Shown: positions 28,352 through 38,133 of the stretch, in pieces
How the letters are laid out: each line of letters begins with the position of its first letter
Position numbering within the stretch: position 1 is the stretch's first letter
DNA from: Algoriphagus machipongonensis
Lineage (GTDB): Bacteria; Bacteroidota; Bacteroidia; Cytophagales; Cyclobacteriaceae
DNA length: 64,000 nt
Direction: 5' to 3'
NCBI RefSeq assembly: GCF_000166275.1
Contig: NZ_CM001023.1
Span: 4,694,501 to 4,758,500 of the forward strand
The notes under the pieces: generated by a model
Told to the model about the DNA's origin: nothing
The model's input: the letters and a program-made list of their open reading frames with translations, nothing else
Database searches by the model: none
Program-made: the position numbers and the translations under genes

Positions 28352-29665
28352 ATGACCATTCTTTTAGTACTGCTCAGTATTGCCATATTAGTTCTGCTTA
28401 TTGTCTGGGCTAAACTCAATCCTTTTCTAGCATTTATTATTTCATCCATTATTGCAGGCTTTTTATTAGGCATGCCGGCAGATCAAATTGCGGGATCAGT
28501 TCAAAAAGGAATTGGTGACCTTTTAGGAGGTTTGGTTATTGTTATTGTTACAGGTGCTATGCTAGGAAAGCTTGTCGCGGAAAGTGGGGCAGCACAGCGA
28601 ATTGCTGACTTCCTTATGGGTATTTTTGGACAAAAAAATATCATATGGGCCATGTCAATCACTGGATTGGTTGTCGGCATTCCTCTCTTTTACAATGTTG
28701 GATTTGTATTATTGGTGCCCTTGGCCTTTACCGTAGCCTATCAATACAAAATTTCTGCTGTGTACGTAGGGATTCCCCTGCTTGCTGCTTTATCCGTAAC
28801 ACATGGATTTTTACCACCGCATCCTTCACCAGCTGCATTAGTTGCACAGTTTGATGCCAACATGGGCTTAACCTTATTTTATGGTTTCATTATAGCCATC
28901 CCCACCATCATTATAGCGGGCCCAATTTTCGCCAAGACTTTAAAAAATGTCAAAGCGAGTCCCTTAAAAACCTTCCAAGCAGAAACCCGACCTGAGTCTG
29001 AGCTTCCGGGAACTTTCAACAGTTTTTTTACTGCCTTACTCCCTGTGTTTTTATTGGTTGGAATGACTGCATTAAACCTAAATACTAGCGCAGAGAGCAG
29101 CATAGCTCCGTTGATTGGATTTGTAGCTGACCCAGCGATTGTGATGTTGATTTCTGTCTTGGTTGCTACATACACTTTGGGACTCAGAAGGAATTTTAAA
29201 ATGACCCAATTGATGGATATATATACCATCGCTACAAAAGATATCGCCATGATTTTATTAATTGTGGCAGGTGCAGGAGCATTGAAACAAATCTTTACGG
29301 ATACCGGCGTGAGTCAGGTTATTGCTGATGGATTAAGTACCTGGGATGTCCAGCCGCTATTCTTAGCCTGGGTAATAACTGCAATTATTCGAGTTTGTGT
29401 AGGGTCTGCAACAGTAGCAGGCTTGACTACGGCTGGAATCATAGCACCATTGGTAGGTACCATGAATGTTGACCCAAATTTGCTGGTACTCTCTATCGGG
29501 GCAGGAAGCTTGATGTTTTCCCACTTCAACGATGCGGGCTTCTGGATGTATAAGGAGTTTTTTAATGTGAGTATCAAAGACACTATCCGTACTTGGTCCT
29601 TAATGGAAACGCTGGTGGCAGTCTTTGGATTAATTGGAGTCCTTATTTTAAATTTATTTATCTAA
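28352..29665 (+). CDS. GntP-family proton symporter
   Basis: The 437-residue polytopic protein fits the GntP gluconate:H+ symporter family, which also includes transporters for D-serine and short hydroxy-acids. About 11-12 hydrophobic helices are visible. Family signatures are LAFIISSIIAGFLLGMP, VGIPLFYNVGFVLLVPLAF, LPPHPSPAALVAQF and SHFNDAGFWMYKEFF. The gene is followed after 22 bases by a RidA-like protein, so a hydroxy- or amino-acid substrate that yields reactive enamine intermediates is plausible. Gluconate itself is not supported because no gluconokinase or dehydratase is present. Confidence 0.88.
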   Translation: MTILLVLLSIAILVLLIVWAKLNPFLAFIISSIIAGFLLGMPADQIAGSVQKGIGDLLGGLVIVIVTGAMLGKLVAESGAAQRIADFLMGIFGQKNIIWAMSITGLVVGIPLFYNVGFVLLVPLAFTVAYQYKISAVYVGIPLLAALSVTHGFLPPHPSPAALVAQFDANMGLTLFYGFIIAIPTIIIAGPIFAKTLKNVKASPLKTFQAETRPESELPGTFNSFFTALLPVFLLVGMTALNLNTSAESSIAPLIGFVADPAIVMLISVLVATYTLGLRRNFKMTQLMDIYTIATKDIAMILLIVAGAGALKQIFTDTGVSQVIADGLSTWDVQPLFLAWVITAIIRVCVGSATVAGLTTAGIIAPLVGTMNVDPNLLVLSIGAGSLMFSHFNDAGFWMYKEFFNVSIKDTIRTWSLMETLVAVFGLIGVLILNLFI

Positions 29666-29687
29666 CCCTATTTATCCTCTCAAAATC

Positions 29688-30161
29688 ATGGGAACACCTG
29701 AAAGTAATTTTGCAAAACTTGATCTAATATTACCCCCGGCTCCAAAGCCACTGGGAGTATACAAGCCCTGCCTTATTGATGGAAACTACTTATATCTTTC
29801 CGGACACGGCACTGTCCAAGAGGATGGTAGCTTGATTATAGGTAGAATCGGTGTGGATATGGATATTGAAGAAGGAAAATTGGCTGCACGACAAGTTGGC
29901 TTGGCTATGCTTGCTACTATCAAAGCTAATCTTGGTTCTTTAAACAGAGTAAAGCGAGTGATCAAAGTCTTAGGAATGGTCAACTGCAAGGATGATTTCC
30001 TCAAACACCCCTATATTATCAATGGCTGCAGTGAATTATTTGCTGAGGTATGGGGAACCGAAAATGGAATTGGAGTAAGGTCCGCTGTAGGCATGGGATC
30101 CTTGCCAGACAATATCCCCGTGGAAGTGGAAGCCATGTTTGAGCTACACGAAGGAGCTTAA
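29688..30161 (+). CDS. RidA/YjgF-family protein lacking the catalytic arginine
   Basis: RidA proteins hydrolyse enamine/imine intermediates formed by PLP enzymes. The 157-residue product contains YLYLSGHGTV, ARQVGLAMLATIKANLGSL and RSAVGMGSLPDNIPVEVEAM. In classic RidA the segment before LP carries the key Arg (position 105 in E. coli). Here that position is Ser (GMGSLPDN), and the protein is longer than the usual 128 residues, so it belongs to one of the Rid subfamilies without imine deaminase activity. It is probably co-transcribed with the GntP transporter. Its stop overlaps the convergent MltF-like gene by 4 bases. Confidence 0.88.
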   Translation: MGTPESNFAKLDLILPPAPKPLGVYKPCLIDGNYLYLSGHGTVQEDGSLIIGRIGVDMDIEEGKLAARQVGLAMLATIKANLGSLNRVKRVIKVLGMVNCKDDFLKHPYIINGCSELFAEVWGTENGIGVRSAVGMGSLPDNIPVEVEAMFELHEGA

Positions 30162-31552
30162 GGTTCAACTAGTGCCTTATAGGAATCAAAAATACTGAGG
30201 ATGTCTTTGACATAATTGACAGCAAGGTGGCCTTTTGCAAAACCGCTTTTTACCACTGGATCTTTATAATACTTTGGATCAGTTTTTAACTCGAGAAATT
30301 CAGAGACATCTTCCCAACTTTGGGTATTACGACCATACTTCATTGCAAGTCTCCAGGCATCTTCCACATGTCCATGCCCTATATTATAGGAGGCCAAAAT
30401 ATACTTGACACGTTCATTCGTTTCAGGCACTCTCTCCATCCAAAACTTATCCAGATAGCGTAGATATCTCACACCGCCAGAAAGTGACTCTATAGGATCA
30501 TGAGGATTGCTGACTCCAAACCTTTCTAAAGTGACAGGCATCAATTGAAGTAATCCTGTGGCTCCAGCGTAGGAAGTTGCCGTTGTGTCAAACCTAGACT
30601 CCTTGTATACCAAAGATGCAAGAAGTCTCCAGTCCCAGCCCAGCTGCTCTGCTCCACTTTGAATAATTTCGTCAAAATTTGAAATACGGTTTCCTGCCAA
30701 GGATGAAAATGGGCTGTTGGAGCGAAAATAGCTGTTTTTAGAGTTCAAAAAGTATTTCGCGTATAAATCTGGAATAAATCGCTTTTGCTTATCCTCCATC
30801 CAAGTATTGACTGTTGACAATAATTGTGGAGAATTATTTCTAACAACCCAAGACACCTCACCTGCTTTTTCTACATTCCAGGAGATATCCAACCCATCAT
30901 AATAGGTGCCGTTGGCCTGAGCAATATTTTGATCGGCAATTGTCCATTTAATTTCATCCTGAACAATTTTGTCTATCAAGGTCTCTTCATGGTCGGGACT
31001 TTCTAAGACAGTAAATTGAACCTTCATAGAATCTTTCACGGCGCAAAGCTGTGATTTATAGATTGATCCTTGACGAACCACAATAGTATCGCCTTCCAAA
31101 TCTGACCATGATTCCACCTTACCTGAAGATTTTCTCCCCACCAGGACTGTATTCATTTTTCCTAAAGGCAAAGTAAACTCAGCGCGGTTTTGTCGTTCTT
31201 CATTTTTAACGAGGTTCATGGCAATGATATCCACTTTTCCATCTTCCAAATAATCGAAGGCATCATTAATGTCAGAAACCAAAACTAGGTGTAATTGAAC
31301 TTTCAGCCTTTTGGCAAGGTCGCGTAGCAATTCATACTCATACCCCATCCTTCTTCCTCGGTATATGTAATATCCCGTAGAGTTATTATCCACAGCTGCA
31401 CGTATATAACCTCTAGTCTTGATTCCAGGTAGGTCCAGGATATAGGCTTCTTCTTCCACCTTTTTACCGAAGTTTTTTTCCAGAAAGGTGCATTGTACCC
31501 CAAAGATTAATAGGGTTACTACAGCAAAGAAAAGAATGAGTGCTTTCTTCAT
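30158..31552 (-). CDS. MltF-like membrane-bound lytic transglycosylase
   Basis: The product (464 residues from the ATG at 31552; an upstream TTG at 31558 is less likely) has a hydrophobic leader ending in FGVQC. It may be a lipoprotein, although Gln before the Cys is not canonical. Residues about 45-270 form a type 3 solute-binding-protein domain (DLPGIKTRGYIRAAVDNNST, MGYEYELLRDLAKRLKVQLH, VDIIAMNLVKNEERQNRAEF). Residues about 290-450 form an SLT lytic transglycosylase domain with the catalytic Glu in VYKESRFD and the motif SYAGATGLLQLMP. This order is that of MltF, which cleaves peptidoglycan glycan strands in the periplasm. It is downstream of, but separated by a terminator from, the efflux operon. 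Confidence 0.88.
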   Translation of the reverse strand: MKKALILFFAVVTLLIFGVQCTFLEKNFGKKVEEEAYILDLPGIKTRGYIRAAVDNNSTGYYIYRGRRMGYEYELLRDLAKRLKVQLHLVLVSDINDAFDYLEDGKVDIIAMNLVKNEERQNRAEFTLPLGKMNTVLVGRKSSGKVESWSDLEGDTIVVRQGSIYKSQLCAVKDSMKVQFTVLESPDHEETLIDKIVQDEIKWTIADQNIAQANGTYYDGLDISWNVEKAGEVSWVVRNNSPQLLSTVNTWMEDKQKRFIPDLYAKYFLNSKNSYFRSNSPFSSLAGNRISNFDEIIQSGAEQLGWDWRLLASLVYKESRFDTTATSYAGATGLLQLMPVTLERFGVSNPHDPIESLSGGVRYLRYLDKFWMERVPETNERVKYILASYNIGHGHVEDAWRLAMKYGRNTQSWEDVSEFLELKTDPKYYKDPVVKSGFAKGHLAVNYVKDILSIFDSYKALVEP

Positions 31553-31648
31553 GAACAAGGACTAGTAAAGTCCGAATGGTTCTCGAAAGCAGGATTTGGC
31601 AAATGCTATGCCAAAACAATTGCAAAGCATTTCCTAAAAAAAGCAAAT

Positions 31649-31677
31649 AAAAAAATGAGCCTGATAAAATCAGGCTC
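31649..31677 (-). terminator. Intrinsic terminator of the efflux operon
   Basis: On the minus strand a 9-bp stem (GAGCCTGAT / ATCAGGCTC, 31657-31677) with a 3-base loop is followed by a T run. It starts about 10 bases past the TolC-like gene stop. Confidence 0.85.
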
Positions 31678-31687
31678 AAATTCTTTT

Positions 31688-33034
31688 TTAATTCTCTGTT
31701 GGCAAATCTAACTCTTCAAAACTATTCTGGAAAAAGATTCTCCCAGATAGCCTCATCAGTTCGATTTCCATCTCCTTAATATTATAAATCGAGGTAATTA
31801 ATCGGTTTTCTGCAGTCAATAAATTGACTTGAGCATCCCTAAATTCCAAGTAGGAGGATATTCCCAGTCTAAACCTTTCCAAAGCAATATCGGTGTTTTC
31901 TTTCGCCACTTCGTAATTACTCTTTTCGATTTCCAATAAGTTTCTGTTCGTCTCATACGTGTTATATGCTCTATGAATATCAGAAGTCAATTGAATTTCA
32001 TATTGATCTAAGGCATAGCCCTGAATTTTCTTTTGGACTTTGGCATTTTGAATTCTTCTATTCAATGTCAATCCGCTGAATAGGTTCAACGTAATATTTC
32101 CGCCAAAATTAAAACCTTGTCTTTGGTTTTGAAGCAAGAAACCAGCATCTGAATTAGACGTGTTATTCACATATGTGCCCGTTAGATTTATCTGAGGAAG
32201 CCTTGACGTTTGAAGTTCTTTCAGTTGAAGGAATGCCACGTTTTCCTGTCTTTGCGACACTAATAACTGCTTATTTTCCATAAAGGCATTTTCTTCCAAA
32301 TCCAATAATCTAAGCTGATCACCCACCGTAATGGTGTCATTCACTTGAAATTCAGTATCAGGTGCTAAAGCCATCAACTCATTCAAGTTAATTCTTGCTG
32401 CTCTAATGATTTGCTCTTGATTGACCAACAAGGTTAAATCTGAATTGTAATCCACTTCTGCCGTAAGGAAATCCCTCTTTCCAGCTCCACCTAGCTCATA
32501 CTGAGCTTCGGCAATATCCAGTCTGGATTGACTCAGCTCAAGGGTTCTTTTTAAAACCTCATATCTCTGGAGTTCAAGCACCAATCGGTAATAGGCGGTA
32601 GAAATTCCTGCTACCGTATTTTCAACCACTATTTTAGCATCAAGTTCTGAAATTTCAGTCAGTTGACCGAGTCGTTTCATTACCACAATATTCTCTGGTT
32701 GAAATCCATAAATCCCCACTATACTAAAATTCTCTGTTCGGGATTTAGCGTTATCGATAGTACGAGGGTCTGGGTCATTGATAAACTTTTGCTCTACGTC
32801 CTCTTTACTGAAATTCCGGGCATAGGTCGCATCAATTACTGGAAGAAAATAATCGCCAACACCGATTTTTTCATTCGTTTCGTTGACCGTGACATTTTCC
32901 ACAGCAATTTTTATCTCCAGATTTTTTTCCAAGCCAATTTGAATCGCTTTTTCTAGATCAAGAGATTCTGGACTTTGGGCAAAAAGAGTAGTACCTATAC
33001 TGCTCATTAAGAGCACTGCAATAAAATTCTTCAT
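31688..33034 (-). CDS. TolC-family outer-membrane efflux protein
   Basis: The 448-residue protein has a signal peptide (MKNFIAVLLMSSIGTTLFAQ) and two repeats of the outer-membrane efflux fold. The first begins DLEKAIQIGLEKNLEIKIA. The long helical segments are seen at LVLELQRYEVLKRTLELSQS and DIHRAYNTYETNRNLLEIEK. A trimeric channel of this kind forms the exit duct for the RND pump. Its ATG shares one base with the stop of the pump gene (TAATG), strong evidence for a coupled operon. A terminator follows. Confidence 0.93.
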   Translation of the reverse strand: MKNFIAVLLMSSIGTTLFAQSPESLDLEKAIQIGLEKNLEIKIAVENVTVNETNEKIGVGDYFLPVIDATYARNFSKEDVEQKFINDPDPRTIDNAKSRTENFSIVGIYGFQPENIVVMKRLGQLTEISELDAKIVVENTVAGISTAYYRLVLELQRYEVLKRTLELSQSRLDIAEAQYELGGAGKRDFLTAEVDYNSDLTLLVNQEQIIRAARINLNELMALAPDTEFQVNDTITVGDQLRLLDLEENAFMENKQLLVSQRQENVAFLQLKELQTSRLPQINLTGTYVNNTSNSDAGFLLQNQRQGFNFGGNITLNLFSGLTLNRRIQNAKVQKKIQGYALDQYEIQLTSDIHRAYNTYETNRNLLEIEKSNYEVAKENTDIALERFRLGISSYLEFRDAQVNLLTAENRLITSIYNIKEMEIELMRLSGRIFFQNSFEELDLPTEN

Positions 33035-36000
33035 TAAATTCTGGCTAATCTTCCTTCTTTGGATGTGAGATAAGTATAAATAGCTGGGATCACGAAAAGG
33101 GTTAATATGGTCGCAAAGGTCAAACCTCCAATTACTGCAGCTCCCATCGGAACACGGCTTTCGGCCCCTGCTCCTAGCCCTAGCGCAATTGGCAAAATCC
33201 CTAATATTGTCGATAAACTTGTCATCAAAATCGGTCTGAATCGTGCCACAGCAGCTCCATAAATGGCTTCATGAATTGACATCCCTGAGGCCTTTCGTTG
33301 ATTGGCAAATTCCACTATCAGAATACCATTTTTGGTCACCAGACCTATAAGCATGATGATACCGATCTGACTAAAGATATTTAAAGTGAAACCTAGAGAC
33401 CAAAGGGTAAACAGCGCTCCAAAAATCGCAAGTGGAACTGTAAACATAATGGTTAATGGATCCAAGAAACTTTCAAATTGAGCAGAAAGGACAAGGTAAA
33501 TCAATACCAATGCAAAAAGGAATGCAAAGAGTAAGCTGTTTGAACTCTCTCTGAATTCTTTGGAAGGTCCTGATACGTCCGTGGCAAATGACTCATCCAG
33601 TACTTCAGCTGCGATTTTGTCCATCTCGGCCAATCCATCTCCAATCGTGTAACCAGGAGCCAAGTTGGCAGAAACAGTACCACTCACAAATCGATTAAAT
33701 CTATACAATTGTGGTGGCGTACTTTTTTCTGTCACCTTCACAAGGTTATCTAGCTGAACCAAACTTCCATTTTCAGCACGTACATAAAGCATTCTTAGAT
33801 TGACTGGTTCATTTCGATCTTCCAATCTCATTTCACCGACAACTTGGTATTGCTTACCATTCTTGATAAAATAAGCAAAGCGCTGGCCTGAATAGGATAA
33901 TTGTAGGGTTCTAGCAATCTCCTGAACAGAAACTCCAATATTTCTTGCTTTTGCCCTATCAATTTCTATTTCAAGTTCAGGTTTGGTGAATTTCAAATTG
34001 ATATCTGAGAATATAAACGCTGGGCTTTTACCTACTTCCTCCATAAAGGTAGGAATGGCTTCCTTCAGTTTTTCCAAGGTAGGTGCCTGCAGTACATACT
34101 GAACTGGAAGTCCCCCTCTTCTATTACCAATAGACTGCGGCTCGGAAGCAAAAGCTCTAACTGCAGTGTATTCTTTGAGCATTTCATTGATCTCATTGAA
34201 GTAATCATTTTGAGACCTTTCCCTATTTTCAGAATCTGTCAAAATAAAGCGGATAAACCCTGAATTCGTGCTGGAAGAACCAAAACCAGGTGAAGTCACA
34301 GAAATCAAACCAGTAACTTCATCAGGTGGGAATTCGGCCTTAAAATCTGCTACCATCTGATCGATTACTCGGTCCATGTAGGAAAAAGTTGCTCCTTCTG
34401 GACCACTTAATTGAATCCTAATTTCTCCTCTATCCTCCACTGGAGCTAACTCACTTGGAATTTGATTAAATAACCAATAGATACCGATACCCATGAATGC
34501 AATAAGTACAAAGGATACCCATCGGAACTTCATAAAACCTCCAAGCATGCGGTCGTATCCATCATTCAACCAAACAAAAATTGGCTCTGTTGCATTGTAA
34601 AATCTATTGTGCTTTTCTCTTCTCTTCAGCAATCTAGAGCTTAGCATCGGCGTCATGGTCAATGCTACAAAAGATGAAATAATTACTGCTCCTGCTACCA
34701 CAATACCAAATTCACGGAATAGTCTACCTGTCGTTCCAGTTAAGAATATTACAGGAAGGAATACCGCGGCCAAGGCTACTGTAGTCGCAATTACCGCAAA
34801 GAAGATCTCTTCAGCGCCTTTTTCTGCTGCTGCTAAAGGTTTCTCTCCCTTTTCTATTCGGGTATAGATGTTTTCCAATACCACAATAGCATCATCCACC
34901 ACCAGTCCAATCGATAGCACGATACCCAGCAATGTCAAAACATTGATGGAAAAATCCATCACATACATAATGAAGAAAACTCCAATTAAGGAAATCGGGA
35001 TTGTCAATACTGGAATAAAAGTCGTTCTCCAATCCCTAAGGAAAAGGAAGATAATCGCCACTACCAGAATAAAGGCGGTGAGTATAGTTTCCTGAACTTC
35101 TTGAATGGAACTTCGGATATACTCTGTGGAATCAAATCCAATTTCCAAGCCCACATCTTCTGGAAGATCTTTCTTGATGAATTCTAATCTTCTATAAAAC
35201 TCATCTACGATTTCAATGTTATTGGATCCTGGCAAGGGTACTAAAACCACCCCAACCATGGGAACGCCATCTCTTTTCAAAACGGTTCGCTCGTTTAAAG
35301 CAGCCAATTCAGCATGTCCTACATCTTGAAAACGAACAATGTTATTTTGATCTTCTTTGATGATCAATGAATTGAATTCCTGCGGTGTGCTCAATCTACT
35401 TTTTGTCCTTACGGATAATTCAATTGCTTCACCTTCTATTCTTCCCGAAGGAAGCTCTACATTCTCACTTTGTACTTTTGAGAGCACATCCAATGGTGTG
35501 ACGCCATAAGAAGCCATCTTTAACGGATCCATCCTTAGGCGTATTGCGTACTCTTTCTCTCCCCAAATTTGTACTCGGCTGACACCAGGGATAGTTTGCA
35601 AACGCTCTTTGAATATATTTTCCGCAATATCAGAAAGCTCCAATAAAGTTCTTTCGTCACTTTTTACATTCAAAAAGACGATAGGCTGAGAATCCGCATC
35701 GGCTTTGGAAACTACAGGTGGTTCTGCATCTGGAGGCAAATTCCTCTGTGCACCAGAAACTTTATCTCGAACATCATTTGCTGCTGCTTCCAGGTCAGCC
35801 CCAACATCAAATTCCACAGTAATACTACTTCCTCCATCATTACTGGTAGAAGTTAGAGACTTAATCCCTTGTATACCGTTAATCGCTTCTTCCAGAGGCT
35901 CGGTAATTTGTGCTTCAATGACATCAGCATTGGCTCCTACATAGGTAGTCCGAACATTGATCACAGGAGGATCCACACTTGGAAACTCCCGGATACCCAA

Positions 36001-36096
36001 TAATGAAATCCCAATAGCACCAAAAAGTATGATGACTAGTGACATCACTATTGCCAATACCGGTCGGTTGATACTTACATTTGATAAGCTCGCCAT
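33034..36096 (-). CDS. RND (AcrB/HAE1-type) efflux pump
   Basis: The 1020-residue inner-membrane proton antiporter shows the full RND layout of 12 helices with two large periplasmic loops. It opens SNVSINRPVLAIVMSLVIIL. The proton relay is visible as two adjacent Asp in TM4 (LVVDDAIVVLENI) and Lys in TM10 (GLVTKNGILIVEF). FPSVDPPVINVRTTYVGANA and the porter-domain motifs match multidrug HAE1 pumps. The gene lies between the adaptor (1-base gap) and the TolC gene (1-base overlap). Substrates cannot be told from sequence; drugs, detergents or lipids are usual. Confidence 0.95.
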   Translation of the reverse strand: MASLSNVSINRPVLAIVMSLVIILFGAIGISLLGIREFPSVDPPVINVRTTYVGANADVIEAQITEPLEEAINGIQGIKSLTSTSNDGGSSITVEFDVGADLEAAANDVRDKVSGAQRNLPPDAEPPVVSKADADSQPIVFLNVKSDERTLLELSDIAENIFKERLQTIPGVSRVQIWGEKEYAIRLRMDPLKMASYGVTPLDVLSKVQSENVELPSGRIEGEAIELSVRTKSRLSTPQEFNSLIIKEDQNNIVRFQDVGHAELAALNERTVLKRDGVPMVGVVLVPLPGSNNIEIVDEFYRRLEFIKKDLPEDVGLEIGFDSTEYIRSSIQEVQETILTAFILVVAIIFLFLRDWRTTFIPVLTIPISLIGVFFIMYVMDFSINVLTLLGIVLSIGLVVDDAIVVLENIYTRIEKGEKPLAAAEKGAEEIFFAVIATTVALAAVFLPVIFLTGTTGRLFREFGIVVAGAVIISSFVALTMTPMLSSRLLKRREKHNRFYNATEPIFVWLNDGYDRMLGGFMKFRWVSFVLIAFMGIGIYWLFNQIPSELAPVEDRGEIRIQLSGPEGATFSYMDRVIDQMVADFKAEFPPDEVTGLISVTSPGFGSSSTNSGFIRFILTDSENRERSQNDYFNEINEMLKEYTAVRAFASEPQSIGNRRGGLPVQYVLQAPTLEKLKEAIPTFMEEVGKSPAFIFSDINLKFTKPELEIEIDRAKARNIGVSVQEIARTLQLSYSGQRFAYFIKNGKQYQVVGEMRLEDRNEPVNLRMLYVRAENGSLVQLDNLVKVTEKSTPPQLYRFNRFVSGTVSANLAPGYTIGDGLAEMDKIAAEVLDESFATDVSGPSKEFRESSNSLLFAFLFALVLIYLVLSAQFESFLDPLTIMFTVPLAIFGALFTLWSLGFTLNIFSQIGIIMLIGLVTKNGILIVEFANQRKASGMSIHEAIYGAAVARFRPILMTSLSTILGILPIALGLGAGAESRVPMGAAVIGGLTFATILTLFVIPAIYTYLTSKEGRLARI

Positions 36097-36097
36097 G

Positions 36098-37180
36098 TTA
36101 GTTAATTTGAGTGTACTCTACAGGTGACCCCTGCCTTGCTTGTAAAACCCCAGTGGTAAGAACCAGATCACCCACTTCCAGACCACTCGTGATCTGAACT
36201 TGCGTATCTGTACGTGTACCGATTTCTACTGTGCGTACCTCAGCTTTATTATCAGCACCTACTACAAAAACTTTATATCCTTGAAGTTCCGGGATGATTG
36301 CTTCTGATGGAACCATCATAGCATTTTCTGTTTCTCCCAAAACAAATCGTATTCTCACAAACATTCCAGGCAAGAACTTCTTCTCCTTATTAGGGCTTTC
36401 AGCTCTTAATTTCAAGGTTCTAGTAGCCGCATCAATCTGAGTTTCGAATGCATACACAGTTCCTGTTACCTCCTCAGGGGAAGACTCATTGGTAAAAAAA
36501 ATCTCTGATCCTACAGTTACTTGATTGGCATATCTTTCTGGAATAGAAAATTCAATCTTAATCGGGTCAATATTGACAAAATTGGCAATGACATCCGCCG
36601 TACCGATCACACTACCTTCACTTATTTGTCTCAATCCCAAAACTCCATTGAAAGGAGCTCTTATCACTGTCTTTGCAAGTTGAGCCTCCACCAACTTTAA
36701 ATCTGAAAGCGTGGTATTGTATTGGTTTAATACAATATCATATTCTTCCTGACTAATCGCCTCACGTGCCAATAATTGCTTTTGTCTATTTTCCTGACTT
36801 TCAAAAAGTTTTTGGGTATAAACCAAACGTTGATATTGAGCTTGTAACTCATCGTCATTTAAATAGACCAATGGAGTTCCTTTTGTTACGTACTGACCTT
36901 CCTTAAAAGATATACGAGTTACCAAGCCAGAAACTTCTGATCTCAAATCCACCGATTCATTAGGTATAATCGTACCAGTGACAGAAAGTTGATTTCTTAA
37001 AGTTTCCTCTCGGATTTCAACCACTTTTACAGGCAAAGTGGTAGGCGCCCCTGGTCCAGCCCCAGAAGCTGCAACACTTGCCTCATTGGAATTACGATTG
37101 TCTAGCCTTGGATATAAAAAAGCTGCAATGATGATGAGGACAATCCCTACTATCAGGATAATCTTAGTCTGGTTTTTCAT
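36098..37180 (-). CDS. RND periplasmic adaptor (membrane fusion protein)
   Basis: The 360-residue protein bridges the RND pump and the TolC channel. An N-terminal membrane anchor (IILIVGIVLIIIAAFLYP) precedes a linker and the lipoyl/barrel-sandwich halves (SGLVTRISFKEGQYVTKGTP and VIRAPFNGVLGLRQISEGSV). A helical hairpin of about 60 residues lies between them. The beta-barrel (IKIEFSIPERYANQVTVG) and membrane-proximal domain (ALIP-like segment MMVPSEAIIPELQGYKVFVV) follow. The C-terminus is QGSPVEYTQIN. It is second in the operon after the alpha/beta hydrolase, 21 bases downstream of it. Confidence 0.94.
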   Translation of the reverse strand: MKNQTKIILIVGIVLIIIAAFLYPRLDNRNSNEASVAASGAGPGAPTTLPVKVVEIREETLRNQLSVTGTIIPNESVDLRSEVSGLVTRISFKEGQYVTKGTPLVYLNDDELQAQYQRLVYTQKLFESQENRQKQLLAREAISQEEYDIVLNQYNTTLSDLKLVEAQLAKTVIRAPFNGVLGLRQISEGSVIGTADVIANFVNIDPIKIEFSIPERYANQVTVGSEIFFTNESSPEEVTGTVYAFETQIDAATRTLKLRAESPNKEKKFLPGMFVRIRFVLGETENAMMVPSEAIIPELQGYKVFVVGADNKAEVRTVEIGTRTDTQVQITSGLEVGDLVLTTGVLQARQGSPVEYTQIN

Positions 37181-37201
37181 AAATAATGAAAGTACTCCGT
37201 T

Positions 37202-37984
37202 TTAGTTTTGACTATGTATAAAAGCTAGTGCATGTTTATTAAATCGTTCTGGCTGCTCCACATTCACTACATGCCCGCAAGCTTCCACGATTTCCAACAC
37301 CGCATTTTTATGTTCTTTAACAATTTTTTTCACTGGTTCTAAAAACATCAAATCCTGATCTCCCATCACATATAAAGTGGGTATCTCCGTTTTTTTCTCT
37401 TTGAAATACCTCAATAATGGGTTTATGTCTTTGGTTAACTTAAACCAGCGAATAAACTCTTTTTGACAAAGCTTTTTCGCTTCATTAATAAATAAATTCC
37501 TAGACTCAGAATGTTGCTTTCTCGGCATAATAATAAAAGCAAACAGACTATAAAGCCACATATATGGAATTACTTTCTTACCTGCATTACCTAAAAACAC
37601 CAGAAACCTCGACCGGATGTTTAACCTGGTTATAGCTCCTGCTAACACCATAGTCTTCACTCTATCTGGCTCAAGCTCCGCTAGGTTTCTAGCAATAATA
37701 GTCCCTAGAGAAACTCCTGCAAAATGTGCTGGAGGAATCTTCCAATAGTCCAGAACTTCAATAATATCCTTTGTTATTTCTCTAAAAGTGTAATCATCCT
37801 CCCAAATGGCTTGTGGAATATTTGCCGACTTACCATGACCTCGAAGGTCTAATAACAAGACGTTGTAATTTTCCTTAAAATCCCTCAATTGTTTATACCA
37901 AACAACTGATGAACCACCTGCCCCATGAATGAAGACTACCCATTCAGAACTACTAGGGTGTAAGTACCTTTTATTATAGAGCAT
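37202..37984 (-). CDS. Alpha/beta hydrolase
   Basis: The 260-residue cytosolic hydrolase has the oxyanion region FIHGAGGSS, the nucleophile elbow GVSLG with Ser92, a catalytic acid near Asp209 (GDQDLM) and a catalytic His near 238 (CGHVVN). These make a complete triad. The cap region (about 115-195) is rich in aromatic residues and Lys/Arg. It is the first gene of the efflux operon, 21 bases before the adaptor, so it may act on a compound exported by the pump or on an ester precursor of it. The substrate is unknown; esterase, lipase and dehalogenase-like families share this fold. Confidence 0.85.
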   Translation of the reverse strand: MLYNKRYLHPSSSEWVVFIHGAGGSSVVWYKQLRDFKENYNVLLLDLRGHGKSANIPQAIWEDDYTFREITKDIIEVLDYWKIPPAHFAGVSLGTIIARNLAELEPDRVKTMVLAGAITRLNIRSRFLVFLGNAGKKVIPYMWLYSLFAFIIMPRKQHSESRNLFINEAKKLCQKEFIRWFKLTKDINPLLRYFKEKKTEIPTLYVMGDQDLMFLEPVKKIVKEHKNAVLEIVEACGHVVNVEQPERFNKHALAFIHSQN

Positions 37985-38133
37985 ATAGATTAAACCCCTA
38001 GGCTAAACAAAGGTTTCGAGGTTAAATTTAATTGGATAAAATTTAGAAAGAGGTCAAAAAAGATACTGGAGGCAAATCTTCACTATCAATGGAAAAAATA
38101 CAGGATGTTTTCTTCTGAAAAATTAAAAAAAAC

